Origin: Psychrobacter sp. JCM 18900
GTDB lineage: Bacteria > Pseudomonadota > Gammaproteobacteria > Pseudomonadales > Moraxellaceae
Length of the DNA stretch: 64,000 nt
Direction of reading: 5' to 3'
Assembly (NCBI RefSeq): GCF_904846625.1
Contig: NZ_CAJHBL010000001.1
Coordinates: 62,001-126,000 of the forward strand
The notes beneath the pieces are model-generated. The model was not told the DNA's origin. It was given only the letters and a program-made list of their open reading frames with translations, and made no database searches. The position numbers and the translations under genes are program-made. This document shows positions 53,080-62,012 of this stretch, piece after piece; positions within the stretch are counted from its first letter, which is position 1, and every line of letters begins with the position of its first letter.

Positions 53080-54777
53080 ATGATATCGAACAAACCTTGG
53101 CTTTCTCAATATCCAGCCGGTGTACCAAAAACCATTAATCCCGATAGATATAGCAGCATCATGGAGCTGTACGAAGAATGCTTCGATCGTTTCCGTGGGC
53201 ACCCTATGAGCATCTGTATGGGAGTGACTCATACTTATGGTGATATTGATAACGCTTCAATGGCAGTCGCCGCTTGGCTACAGAACCAAGGCTTGCCAAA
53301 AGGCAGTGTCGTTGCTCTCATGATGCCAAACGTTCCACAGTATCTACCAACCATGGTTGGGATATTGCGTGCAGGCTATGTATGTACCCCTGTCAACCCA
53401 CTATATACTGGCCGAGAATTACGCCATCAGCTTAACGATTCTGGTGCTCAAGCAATTTTTGTGGTTGATAACTTTGCCCAAGCGCTTGAGCAAGTCATTG
53501 AAGAAACGGCTATCAAACGTGTCATTCTATCGAAAATGGGCGATATGATGGGCTTGAAAGGTATTTTGGTCAATACGATTATTCGTCAGGTCAAACGCTT
53601 AGTACCCAAGTACAACCTTAATGATCCTAAGTACCATGTCACTAAGTTTCCTGAAGTATTGAAAAAAGGTAAAAACCTACCTTTTCAGCAACCAAAAATG
53701 TCTTTGGATCAAAAAGCATTTTTACAATATACAGGAGGTACCACAGGTCTTTCGAAAGGCGCTATTTTGTCACAGCGTAATATCGTAGCAGCAGCGATGC
53801 AATCAGAAGCATGGACTCGCCCTATCACATCAGAAATTAACGAAGTGTATATCAATATGGTAATGGCGCTACCGCTCTATCATATTTTTGCATTCATGCT
53901 GAGTTTACTTGGTATGCGCTCAGGCTATACCTTTATACTAGTCCCTAATCCACGTGATATTCCTGGATTTGTTAAAACCTTATCAAAACAACCGTTCCAT
54001 ATTTTCCCTGCAGTCAACACCCTCTTTAAGGGGCTGCTCGATAATCCTAATTTTAAAGATTTGGACTTTAGCTCTTTGCGTATCTCACAAGCTGGTGGTA
54101 TGGCGGCTACTGAGCAAACTGCGAATCGCTGGTTAGAAGTGACTGGCTGCGCGATGATCGAAGGTTGGGGTATGACAGAAGGCGTTGCAGTTGGTACCGC
54201 CAACGTTATTACCAATCGTGAGTTTAACGGTACTATCGGTGTGCCAGCACCAGGCGTAGATGTCATCATTATTGATGAAGATGGCAAGCATGTAGGTTTA
54301 AACGAAGGGGGCGAACTATGTATTAAAGGCCCTAACGTAACCTCTGGATATCTGAATAGAGACAGTAGTGCTGATTTTACTAGTGATGGTTATTTCCGCA
54401 CTGGTGATATCGTCAGCATGGATGACAAAGGTTATATTAAACTGCTCGATCGTAAGAAAGACATGATCTTGGTTTCAGGATTTAACGTATTTCCGAACGA
54501 AATTGAGTCCGTAATGCTTGACTGTGACGGTATTCTTGACTGCGCGGTAATTGGTATTCCTGATAGTCATCAAGGTGAAGCGGTCAAAATATACGTAGTA
54601 CCTGAAGACAACAATGTTACCAAAGAAGTGATTACAGACTTTGCCTTAGATAATCTAACGGGTTATAAATGTCCACGCCACATTGAGTTTGTGAGTGACC
54701 TACCAAAGAGTAATGTCGGTAAAGTACTGCGTCAAAAATTGCGTGAAAAACACAATGCAGACCATCCACAAAGATAA
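53080..54777 (+). CDS. fadD: Long-chain fatty-acid-CoA ligase, copy 1
   Basis: This 565-residue protein activates fatty acids to acyl-CoA via an acyl-adenylate. It carries the AMP-binding P-loop YTGGTTGLSKGA, a middle region LPLYHIFAF, the SQAGGMAATEQTANRWLEVTGC segment, GWGMTEG (A5), YFRTGDIVSMDDKGY (A7), DRKKDMILVSGFNVFPNEIE (FACS/A8 signature) and the C-terminal lysine in PKSNVGKVLRQKLRE. The ATG at 53080 has AAGGA 8 bases upstream and matches the paralogue's start. An earlier in-frame ATG (52999) would add 27 unrelated residues. A near-copy gene follows 643 bases downstream. Confidence 0.95.
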   Translation: MISNKPWLSQYPAGVPKTINPDRYSSIMELYEECFDRFRGHPMSICMGVTHTYGDIDNASMAVAAWLQNQGLPKGSVVALMMPNVPQYLPTMVGILRAGYVCTPVNPLYTGRELRHQLNDSGAQAIFVVDNFAQALEQVIEETAIKRVILSKMGDMMGLKGILVNTIIRQVKRLVPKYNLNDPKYHVTKFPEVLKKGKNLPFQQPKMSLDQKAFLQYTGGTTGLSKGAILSQRNIVAAAMQSEAWTRPITSEINEVYINMVMALPLYHIFAFMLSLLGMRSGYTFILVPNPRDIPGFVKTLSKQPFHIFPAVNTLFKGLLDNPNFKDLDFSSLRISQAGGMAATEQTANRWLEVTGCAMIEGWGMTEGVAVGTANVITNREFNGTIGVPAPGVDVIIIDEDGKHVGLNEGGELCIKGPNVTSGYLNRDSSADFTSDGYFRTGDIVSMDDKGYIKLLDRKKDMILVSGFNVFPNEIESVMLDCDGILDCAVIGIPDSHQGEAVKIYVVPEDNNVTKEVITDFALDNLTGYKCPRHIEFVSDLPKSNVGKVLRQKLREKHNADHPQR

Positions 54778-54783
54778 ACGAAC

Positions 54784-54861
54784 ATCAAAGTTTTAATTTT
54801 TTAAAACTTTGATTTTATTTTCGCTAAAGAGCATTTTACATTTAATGTAGAGTGCTCTTTT
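54784..54861 (+). terminator. Two consecutive hairpins after the first fadD
   Basis: ATCAAAGTTTTAA/TTAAAACTTTGAT (54784-54813) is followed by T-rich DNA and then by AAAGAGCA...TGCTCTTTTT (54826-54861). Either could end transcription between the two fadD copies. Confidence 0.65.
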
Positions 54862-55097
54862 TATATATTCACTTTATGTCATTCAATTATAAAACTACCC
54901 TCTAATAATTACTATGAATTTACTTTTATGTTGAGTTATATGACATTTTTTGAATAAACTTTATGTTAATTACTTGATAAGAAAGTAAATTATTTGTCTA
55001 GGCCTTTTCTAACTATTCAACATATATTATTTCATTTATCAAATTTAACTGTAAACTATCTAGTTCTTGTATAAGCATAACAGGCACGGTTGTAGTT

Positions 55098-55123
55098 ATG
55101 TTAATGTATTGCCAAAATGTGTC
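55098..55123 (+). promoter_or_regulatory. Conserved 26-bp block upstream of the second fadD
   Basis: It is the partner of 52769-52794 (22 of 26 identical). The rest of the 559 bases between the fadD1 hairpins and fadD2 is AT-rich and has no visible gene. Confidence 0.45.
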
Positions 55124-55420
55124 ACTATACTTTCTGTTATTTTGATCTTATATAATTATGACTGATATCGATTGATTAGCAGTATTTACTAGTAGCTATT
55201 TTCATTACCAAAACATTAATTGGTTTTTTAACCTGACGAGATATTTATGCTCTGTGGTTGAATCAAACTTTATAAGGGCCTCGTATTTTAGCAGTATGTG
55301 AATATATAGGATAACACTCGACAATTTCTTGCTAACGGAACAGCAATATAAATTGTTGACATGGATGTGACTACTTTTTTATAGAGCCTTAATTTATTTT
55401 AATATTTAAGGACGCTAATC

Positions 55421-57121
55421 ATGACTGTAGATAAACCTTGGCTTGCTCAATACCCGGAAAACGTACCCAAGACGATTAATCCGGATCAGTATGAAAGCCT
55501 CATAGAGTTATATGAAGAGTGTTTTAACCGCTTTCGTATGCATCCGATGACTATCTGTATGGGTGTTACGCATACTTATGGTGATGTTGATAACGCTTCA
55601 CTAGCAGTCGCAGCATGGTTACAAGCACAAGGTTTACCTAAAGGCAGCGTGGTGGCTCTGATGATGCCAAACGTTCCACAATACCTACCGACTATGATTG
55701 GTATTTTGCGTGCAGGTTACGTTTGTACACCTATCAATCCACTATATACAGGCCGTGAGCTGCGTCATCAATTGAATGACTCAGGCGCTCAGGTTATCTT
55801 TGTCGTTGACAACTTTGCTCAAGCACTTGAGCAAGTCATTGAAGAGACCAATATCAAACGTATCGTGCTGTCAAAAATGGGCGATATGATGGGTCTGAAA
55901 GGTATTTTGGTCAATACGGTCATCCGTCAGGTCAAACGCTTGGTTCCAAAATACAACCTAAATGACCCTAAGTACAATGTCACTAAGTTCCCTGAAGTAT
56001 TAAAAAAGGGAAAAAACCTACCGATTCAAGCACCAAAGACTACCCTACAACAAAAAGCGATTTTGCAGTATACAGGTGGTACGACTGGTTTATCAAAAGG
56101 TGCTGTCCTAACACAACGTAATGTCGTTGCTGCTGCTATGCAATCAGAGGCATGGTATCGCCCTGTGACCTCAGGTATCAACGAGGTATACATCAATATG
56201 GTTATGGCCTTACCGCTGTATCATATTTTTGCCTTTATGCTAAGTTTGCTCGGTATGCGTTCAGGTTATACCTTTATCCTAGTGCCTAATCCGCGCGATA
56301 TGCCAGGGTTTGTCAAAACCTTATCAAAACAACCGTTCCACATATTCCCTGCAGTCAACACTCTATTTAAAGGGTTACTTGACCAACCAAACTTTAAAGA
56401 TTTGGACTTTAGCTCGCTACGTATTACGCAAGCAGGTGGTATGGCGGCAACCGAGCAAACCGCAGCACGTTGGTTAGAAGTAACTGGCTGCCCCATGGTT
56501 GAAGGTTGGGGTATGACTGAAGGCGTGGCTGGTGGTACTGCCAACGTTATCACTGATCGCAAATTCAACGGTACTATTGGTATACCTGTACCGAGTGTCG
56601 ATATTATCGTGGTTGACGAAAACGGTGAGCGTGTTGGCATGCATCAATCAGGCGAGATGTGTATCAAAGGTCCAAACGTAATGTCAGGATACTTTAATAA
56701 AGACAATAGCAATGACTTTACTCGCGATGGCTACTTCCGCACTGGTGATATCGTTAGCATGGATGAGAAAGGCTACTTTACTCTACTAGATCGTAAGAAA
56801 GACATGATCTTAGTTTCAGGCTTCAATGTATTTCCGAATGAAATAGAATCTGTCATGCTTGATTGTGATGGTATCGTCGATTGCGCCGTGATTGGCATTC
56901 CTGATGAAAATCAAGGTGAGGCGGTTAAAATCTATATCGTACCTGCCGATAACAACGTCACTAAAGAAGTTATCAAAGAATTCGCGCTGGACAATTTGAC
57001 TGGTTATAAATGTCCACGCCATATTGAGTTTGTCAGTGAACTACCAAAGAGTAATGTTGGTAAAGTACTGCGTCAAAAGCTGCGTGAACAGCATATGTCA
57101 AATAATCCTCAAACGTTGTAA
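55421..57121 (+). CDS. fadD: Long-chain fatty-acid-CoA ligase, copy 2
   Basis: This 566-residue paralogue of the preceding gene is near-identical in long stretches, for example the LPLYHIFAFMLSLLGMRSGY segment and the FACS signature. It has the same domains and catalytic motifs: YTGGTTGLSKGA, GWGMTEG, YFRTGDIVSMDEKGY, PKSNVGKVLRQKLRE. Differences cluster in the N-terminus, around residues 225-255 and in the 425-470 region (for example HQSGEMCIKGPNVMSGYFNKD), so substrate preference may have diverged. AAGGA 8 bases before the ATG is shared with copy 1. Its own terminator follows. Confidence 0.95.
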   Translation: MTVDKPWLAQYPENVPKTINPDQYESLIELYEECFNRFRMHPMTICMGVTHTYGDVDNASLAVAAWLQAQGLPKGSVVALMMPNVPQYLPTMIGILRAGYVCTPINPLYTGRELRHQLNDSGAQVIFVVDNFAQALEQVIEETNIKRIVLSKMGDMMGLKGILVNTVIRQVKRLVPKYNLNDPKYNVTKFPEVLKKGKNLPIQAPKTTLQQKAILQYTGGTTGLSKGAVLTQRNVVAAAMQSEAWYRPVTSGINEVYINMVMALPLYHIFAFMLSLLGMRSGYTFILVPNPRDMPGFVKTLSKQPFHIFPAVNTLFKGLLDQPNFKDLDFSSLRITQAGGMAATEQTAARWLEVTGCPMVEGWGMTEGVAGGTANVITDRKFNGTIGIPVPSVDIIVVDENGERVGMHQSGEMCIKGPNVMSGYFNKDNSNDFTRDGYFRTGDIVSMDEKGYFTLLDRKKDMILVSGFNVFPNEIESVMLDCDGIVDCAVIGIPDENQGEAVKIYIVPADNNVTKEVIKEFALDNLTGYKCPRHIEFVSELPKSNVGKVLRQKLREQHMSNNPQTL

Positions 57122-57150
57122 TACTTGCCCTGCTATTTAGAGTAAATAAA

Positions 57151-57189
57151 AGAAGAAGCCCATTACTATTGTAGTGGGCTTCTTCTTTT
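57151..57189. terminator. Bidirectional terminator between fadD2 and the SDR gene
   Basis: AGAAGAAGCCCATTAC pairs with GTAGTGGGCTTCTTCT (57171-57186), with a T-run on the plus strand, between converging genes. Confidence 0.8.
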
Positions 57190-57212
57190 CTACCTTAGGA
57201 AAACCGATTTGA

Positions 57213-58082
57213 TTAGCTTAGTTTATTCATTACTTGTAATGGCAAGTGCTTCATCGCATGACTGACCATGGACCAAGGCAGGCTCGGCACACAGGCTTCA
57301 TCTACACCCGCTTCGATAGCTGCGACAATGGCTTTAGTACCAGTATCTGTATCGACTTCAAATGGTAATGGCTTAGAGCCTTCGATGATTTCAGTACGAA
57401 TATAGCCTGGGTAAATCGTAGAAACCTTAATAGGAAGATTGGTCAAAAGCATATCAGCACGAATACCTTCTGCTAAGTGAGCCAAACCAGCTTTACTTGC
57501 ACCATAGGTTGTCAGATGCCTGGGCAATCCACGCATGGCTGACATGCTAGATATCACGACCAAATGCCCACTATTCTGAGCACGGAAGATATTCATTGCG
57601 GCTTCACACTGTGCCAATGCGGCGACAAAATTGACATCAGCAGTGCGACGATTGGTTTCAAAACGCCCTTTACCAATGCGGCGGCTATCACCAATACCTG
57701 CATTAACCACTACTCGCTCAATGCTACCGAAATCATCCGCAAAAGCATCAAACACTTCAAAGACCGTATCATAATCACTCACATCTAGTGCTTGGCATTC
57801 GACTCGAATATCAGGATACTTGTCCATCATCTCCGATTTTAAATGCTCCAAACGATCAGTACGACGCGCACATATAGCCAAGTTGTAGCCAAGGCTAGCA
57901 AACAGTCTTGCCATACCCTCGCCCAGACCTGAACTGGCACCTGTGATAAGCACCGTTCTACCTTTGCCTACTTGCTGCTTACTCAAGTCTTTTAGATAAC
58001 TTGCAGGTCGAACCGCGCCTACTATCTGGTTTTTGCTATGGCGCGCACTTTTAGCAACCAATTTTATTAATTTGTTTTGCAT
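57213..58082 (-). CDS. Short-chain dehydrogenase/reductase
   Basis: This 289-residue classical SDR has the NAD(P)-binding GRTVLITGASSGLGEGMARLFASLGYNLAICARR (TGxxxGxG and a basic dipeptide after strand 2, suggesting NADPH). It has VVNAGIGDSRRIG (NAG), the Ser in VVISSMSAM, and the catalytic YGASK in HLTTYGASKAGLAHLAEGIRADM. It ends with the family's STIYPGYIRTEI. An extended N-terminus of about 38 residues precedes the domain. It lies 122 bases downstream of the histidine-phosphatase gene, on the same strand as the APH and acyl-CoA dehydrogenase genes, so it is likely part of that acyl-CoA pathway. The substrate is unknown. Confidence 0.9.
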   Translation of the reverse strand: MQNKLIKLVAKSARHSKNQIVGAVRPASYLKDLSKQQVGKGRTVLITGASSGLGEGMARLFASLGYNLAICARRTDRLEHLKSEMMDKYPDIRVECQALDVSDYDTVFEVFDAFADDFGSIERVVVNAGIGDSRRIGKGRFETNRRTADVNFVAALAQCEAAMNIFRAQNSGHLVVISSMSAMRGLPRHLTTYGASKAGLAHLAEGIRADMLLTNLPIKVSTIYPGYIRTEIIEGSKPLPFEVDTDTGTKAIVAAIEAGVDEACVPSLPWSMVSHAMKHLPLQVMNKLS

Positions 58083-58204
58083 GTACCGTCCTTTGTATAT
58101 CGATATTGCACAGAATCAAATCAGTATTTCTTAGTATAAACGCTGATAGTGCTTATACTTTAAGCAAGTATGACACTATATTATTCGTAAAATCATGTGT
58201 AAAT

Positions 58205-58969
58205 TTATCGCCATGTCACAAACGGTTTACCATCAGAGAATAAATGACTGTATTCATTCAAAGACAACAAGCGAGAACTTTGATTCTTTAAAGTAATAGA
58301 GGTCACACCCGTATTAACCAAGCTTTTATTCAGCTGATAAGCAGTCTGACTACCTTGTTGCAGTAACTGTGCAGTGATTGCAGCGATGACACCGCCTGAA
58401 GTAAATACGAGCACGGTACTGTCCTGACCTAAGCTCATGCTTGCTACTTTTGTACGTACTTGTTCAAGGGCTTGCTGTGCACGATTATTAAACTGTGGCC
58501 AACTTTCAAGATAGTCTTGATCATTGTCACCAGCATGCCAGCGCTGCATCGCTTGATCAAATAGCTCAGCCAGTCGTGTCGCTGGCGATTCTGCTTTGGC
58601 GATTTCAGCTGAGATGTCAGATCGATTACCAGATGCCTCTGCTGACTTAACAAACACGTCTTTATGATTAAACTCATCAAACTGCGGCAGAATATAACTA
58701 TCAGGCTGATCAAAATTGATTACAGGCGCAACAGCAGTGCCATCGCCATTACTGGCATGTGTAGATGATTGGTAACGCTCCCAAAAATGACGTGCTGAGT
58801 CTTGCTGTCGAACCAACCTACCAGTAAATATGGCATCGATGCGGCGCTGTGTTGCTGCATAGTGCTGACCTAGCATTTGTGCCTGAACAGTGCCTAATTC
58901 TGAGAGTTGATCATAGTTTTCTTGTCCAAAAGACGCTTGGCCATGACGTGCTAAAAGTATGGTTGTCAT
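58205..58969 (-). CDS. Histidine-phosphatase-fold protein with altered second active-site residue
   Basis: This 254-residue protein belongs to the histidine phosphatase (phosphoglycerate-mutase-like) fold. The N-terminal LLARHGQASFGQENYDQLSELG holds the phospho-accepting His in the RHG motif. The place where active members carry the second catalytic His (consensus T-H-G-G) reads VFTSGGVIAAITAQ, so that His is a Ser. The fold is interrupted by a long loop (about 75-125). It is 48 bases downstream of the APH-fold kinase gene and 122 bases upstream of the SDR. Its role may be a phosphatase/hydrolase for a phosphorylated acyl-CoA, or a non-catalytic partner; this is inference. Confidence 0.82.
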   Translation of the reverse strand: MTTILLARHGQASFGQENYDQLSELGTVQAQMLGQHYAATQRRIDAIFTGRLVRQQDSARHFWERYQSSTHASNGDGTAVAPVINFDQPDSYILPQFDEFNHKDVFVKSAEASGNRSDISAEIAKAESPATRLAELFDQAMQRWHAGDNDQDYLESWPQFNNRAQQALEQVRTKVASMSLGQDSTVLVFTSGGVIAAITAQLLQQGSQTAYQLNKSLVNTGVTSITLKNQSSRLLSLNEYSHLFSDGKPFVTWR

Positions 58970-59017
58970 AAATTCTTACCCTTTATCATATTTGCTAAAG
59001 TACGGTTTGCTGAATGC

Positions 59018-60262
59018 TTACGCTTCAGGGGAGTCAGGTGCTTTTGCAAAATAACCTTTTGGTAAAATACTTTTGACCACTTTTTGAACAGGGCTTGGTA
59101 ACTGCTCGATAGCAGCAGCATCTACGCCTATGTCTTCTAAATGCGGCTGAACATGTGCATTGAATAAGGATTCGCCTTCATATTGTGCAATGAGTTTCAA
59201 ACATTTAGCATGCATGACATGTATAACGAGCCAAGCATTTTTGAAAGCTGGATTGGTGGTTTGCTTATGATAATAACGATAGTAGATTTGCTGAATAATG
59301 CCTGAGAGGCGGAACAAACCAAACACTTCATAGAAGGTCCAATTATCTATCTCTAAACCTGACTGTTTTAGATAATATTCAACCACTTCATCACGCGTCA
59401 TCATGCCTTCTAAATGTGTTGGCTGACGACGGAACTGCTGCATGATGATATTATCATCTTCTTCAATCCAGTAAGCCAACGCACTACCCAAGTCCATCAA
59501 TGGATCGCCAAGGGTTGCCATCTCCCAGTCGAGCACGCCAATAACTTTGGTCGGCTCATCCGCATCAAGTATGACATTGTCAAAGCGCCAATCATTATGA
59601 ATGATACAAGTTTTGCTATCAGCAGGCGTATGCTTAGCAAGCCATTGTCTGACCAATGCAAAGCTTGGTACGTTTGGTGTCTTTGCTTTCACATAACGTT
59701 TGTCCCAACCACTGATCTGGCGTTCACAGTAACCTTCACCGCGACCCAAATTAACCAAATCAGGATTCTCGGTATAGTCTATCTGATGTAACTCTACCAA
59801 AGCGTCTAATACATTGGTGCAAAGCAGACGTGTTTGCTCAGGATTTAGATCGATACCTTCTGGTAATTCTGCACGAGGGATAATACCTTCCATCCGCTCC
59901 ATCACATAAAAGTCAGCGCCGATAACAGCTTCATCCGTACAGAGCGCAATCATCTCAGGCACATAAGGATATGCATCTTTTAACGCTTTTTGAACGGTGT
60001 ACTCACGCACCATGTCATGGGCAGATTTTGCCTTGGTACCTTTTGGTGGACGACGTAATATGAGGTCTTGGTGTTTATCTTCGCCTTCATACTGTAGTCG
60101 ATACGTCCAGTTTGATGCGCCGCCTGAGAACTGAGTGACCGTAGGCTCGCCTACCACGTCGACACCTTGATCGCGAAGCCATTCACTGACTGCTTTGGCA
60201 TCAAGCTCTTCACCTTCGCGTACGGCACCGCCTTTGTCTAGTACTTTATTATCAGTTGCCAT
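59018..60262 (-). CDS. APH-fold acyl-CoA kinase (ACAD10/11-type N-terminal domain homologue)
   Basis: This 414-residue protein has an aminoglycoside-phosphotransferase-like kinase fold. It shows the strand FSGGASNWTYRL (glycine loop), LRRPPKGTKAKSAHDMVREYTVQKAL, VIGADFYVMERMEGIIPR (hinge), GEGYCERQISGWDKRY, the catalytic loop IIHNDWRFDNVIL and the metal motif VLDWEMATLGDPLMDLG. The catalytic loop starts HND rather than the usual HGD. It aligns closely with the kinase half of mammalian ACAD11 (RRPPG, EGYCKRQVSTW). In Pseudomonas, LvaA of this family phosphorylates 4-hydroxyacyl-CoA. A 4-hydroxyacyl-CoA kinase is the best guess. It lies downstream of the dehydrogenase gene. Confidence 0.82.
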   Translation of the reverse strand: MATDNKVLDKGGAVREGEELDAKAVSEWLRDQGVDVVGEPTVTQFSGGASNWTYRLQYEGEDKHQDLILRRPPKGTKAKSAHDMVREYTVQKALKDAYPYVPEMIALCTDEAVIGADFYVMERMEGIIPRAELPEGIDLNPEQTRLLCTNVLDALVELHQIDYTENPDLVNLGRGEGYCERQISGWDKRYVKAKTPNVPSFALVRQWLAKHTPADSKTCIIHNDWRFDNVILDADEPTKVIGVLDWEMATLGDPLMDLGSALAYWIEEDDNIIMQQFRRQPTHLEGMMTRDEVVEYYLKQSGLEIDNWTFYEVFGLFRLSGIIQQIYYRYYHKQTTNPAFKNAWLVIHVMHAKCLKLIAQYEGESLFNAHVQPHLEDIGVDAAAIEQLPSPVQKVVKSILPKGYFAKAPDSPEA

Positions 60263-60311
60263 GAGACATTCCTTATCATGTGGTCATTTATTTTTATAAC
60301 AGATATGCGAG

Positions 60312-60373
60312 CTAGTTCTCAATTCCATTTATCTAATGCTTATTACCATTTTTGAGATGAGGACTCGCTCTAG
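60312..60373. repeat. Decayed, internally deleted copy of the MITE-like element
   Basis: The 62 bases begin and end in CTAG and contain CTCAATTC, TTATCTAA and ACCATTTTT in the same order as the complete element at 40508-40677, with mismatches and missing sequence. It lies between the APH gene and the acyl-CoA dehydrogenase gene. Confidence 0.55.
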
Positions 60374-60377
60374 TGAT

Positions 60378-60411
60378 GAAAAATTCACTACTAAATCGTT
60401 AATAGTGAATT
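60378..60411 (-). terminator. Hairpin after the acyl-CoA dehydrogenase gene
   Basis: AATTCACTA (60382-60390) and TAGTGAATT (60403-60411) form a stem followed on the minus strand by TTTTT. This suggests that the dehydrogenase transcript can end before the APH gene. Confidence 0.5.
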
Positions 60412-60503
60412 CTTAATTAGCATGTTGATTGGCTTATTCTTGATAGTTGCGTGAGCAAATCGAAACTAACTCACACAACCGTTTGTTAAGATCAAACTTA
60501 AGA

Positions 60504-61772
60504 CTAAGCTTTATCAGATTTAGCAGAACGACTAAAGCCTTGACGTTTTAGTTCTAGCTTAGCAATCATGGTTTTATGTACTTCATCTGGACCATCTGCC
60601 AAACGTAATACACGTGCTTGCGCGTAGAAATTCGGTAGCAAGGTATCTTGGCAGACGCCCATACCACCATGAATCTGAATCGCCATATCGACGACTTCTT
60701 GTAGCACAGTTGGCGCCACTACTTTGATAGCAGAGATTTCAGTCAATGCGGCTTTGGTGCCCTGAGCATCCATTTTTTGGGCGGCGTACAACGTGAGCAA
60801 GCGTGCTTGGTCGATTTTGATACGGGCCTCGCTGATACGCTCAAAGTTACCACCCAATTGTAGTAATGGCTTACCAAAGGCAGTACGTGACATGCCACGT
60901 TTGACCGCTAATTCAAGAGATTTTTCGGCAGCGCCGATACAACGCATGCAATGATGAATACGGCCTGGCCCTAGACGACCCTGTGCAATCTCAAATCCCT
61001 TACCAGGTCCACCAATAAAGTGGCTGACTGGCACACGTACATTTTCAAAACTAATCTCACCATGGCCGTGCGGTGCATCATAATCACCAAACACTTTAAG
61101 CATACGTTTAATGTTCACACCCGGAGTATTGACTGGCACAAGCACCATCGAATGCTGATGATGACGGTCGGCACTTTCATCCGCGGTATATGCCATCACA
61201 ATCAAGACATCAACCGCTGGATCGCCAAGACCAGATGACCACCACTTGCTACCATTGATGACAATCTCTTCACCATCTACTACCGCTGTTGCTTGCATAT
61301 TGGTTGCATCACTTGACGCCACATCAGGCTCAGTCATACAGAATACAGAGCGTGTCTTACCTTCTAGGATTGGGGTAAGCCACTTGTCTTGCTGCTCTTG
61401 AGTACCGTAGCGCCATAACAGCTCCATGTTACCGCTATCAGGGGCATTACAGTTGAATACATGAGGTGCTAGCAAACTACGACCCGTCAATTCTGCGATA
61501 GGCGCATAATCAGTGACTGACAGTCCTGCACCTAGTGTGTCATCTGGTAGGAATAAATTCCACAAACCCTCTTCACGTGCTTGTTTGCGCAGGTTTTCGT
61601 AGGCTTCTGGCCACTCCCAGTTTTCCCAATTACCATCAGGGTTTTTCTTATGACAATCTTCCCAGAATTGGGCTTCGATGGGCTCAATATTCGTTTCAAT
61701 AAACGCTTTGACTTTGGCATGCATGGCTTGACCATGTTCTGTTGCAGTAAACATTAAATTGTCGTTAGACAT
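60504..61772 (-). CDS. Acyl-CoA dehydrogenase (ACAD11-like)
   Basis: This 422-residue FAD enzyme matches the dehydrogenase half of mammalian ACAD11 segment by segment. Examples are REEGLWNLFLPDD, VFNCNAPDSGNMELL, FCMTEPDVASSDATNMQ (FAD/substrate), INGSKWWSSGLGDP, RHHQHSMVLVPVNTPGVNI, GRLGPGRIHHCMRCIGAAEKSLEL, IHGGMGVCQDTLL and ADGPDEVHKTMIAKLEL. In this branch the enzyme is thought to work with a kinase domain on 4-phosphoacyl-CoA to remove phosphate and yield an enoyl-CoA. Here the kinase is a separate gene 241 bases downstream. AAGGA precedes the ATG. Confidence 0.92.
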   Translation of the reverse strand: MSNDNLMFTATEHGQAMHAKVKAFIETNIEPIEAQFWEDCHKKNPDGNWENWEWPEAYENLRKQAREEGLWNLFLPDDTLGAGLSVTDYAPIAELTGRSLLAPHVFNCNAPDSGNMELLWRYGTQEQQDKWLTPILEGKTRSVFCMTEPDVASSDATNMQATAVVDGEEIVINGSKWWSSGLGDPAVDVLIVMAYTADESADRHHQHSMVLVPVNTPGVNIKRMLKVFGDYDAPHGHGEISFENVRVPVSHFIGGPGKGFEIAQGRLGPGRIHHCMRCIGAAEKSLELAVKRGMSRTAFGKPLLQLGGNFERISEARIKIDQARLLTLYAAQKMDAQGTKAALTEISAIKVVAPTVLQEVVDMAIQIHGGMGVCQDTLLPNFYAQARVLRLADGPDEVHKTMIAKLELKRQGFSRSAKSDKA

Positions 61773-61903
61773 AAATGACTTCCTTTTCTTTATTGATTGT
61801 CTAAATCAAATGTTGATAAAAAGCTCTACTAGAGCTTTAGTGCACGTACGTATACTGTTTTCCGTGTGCTACATTTATAACACAGCAATTGTCAATAAAC
61901 AGC

Positions 61904-61937
61904 AAAAAGGCGCGACCAGCTAGGCCACGCCTTTTAC
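61904..61937 (-). terminator. Terminator of sohB
   Basis: AAAAAGGCG (61904-61912) and CGCCTTTT (61928-61935) pair around a GC-rich loop, leaving a T5 run on the minus strand, about 80 bases after sohB. Confidence 0.65.
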
Positions 61938-62012
61938 AAAATATAAACAATGTATCTAAAAACTTCTGAGCACTAAAATACCATTATTTAACTATCATAA
62001 TGATAACTAACA

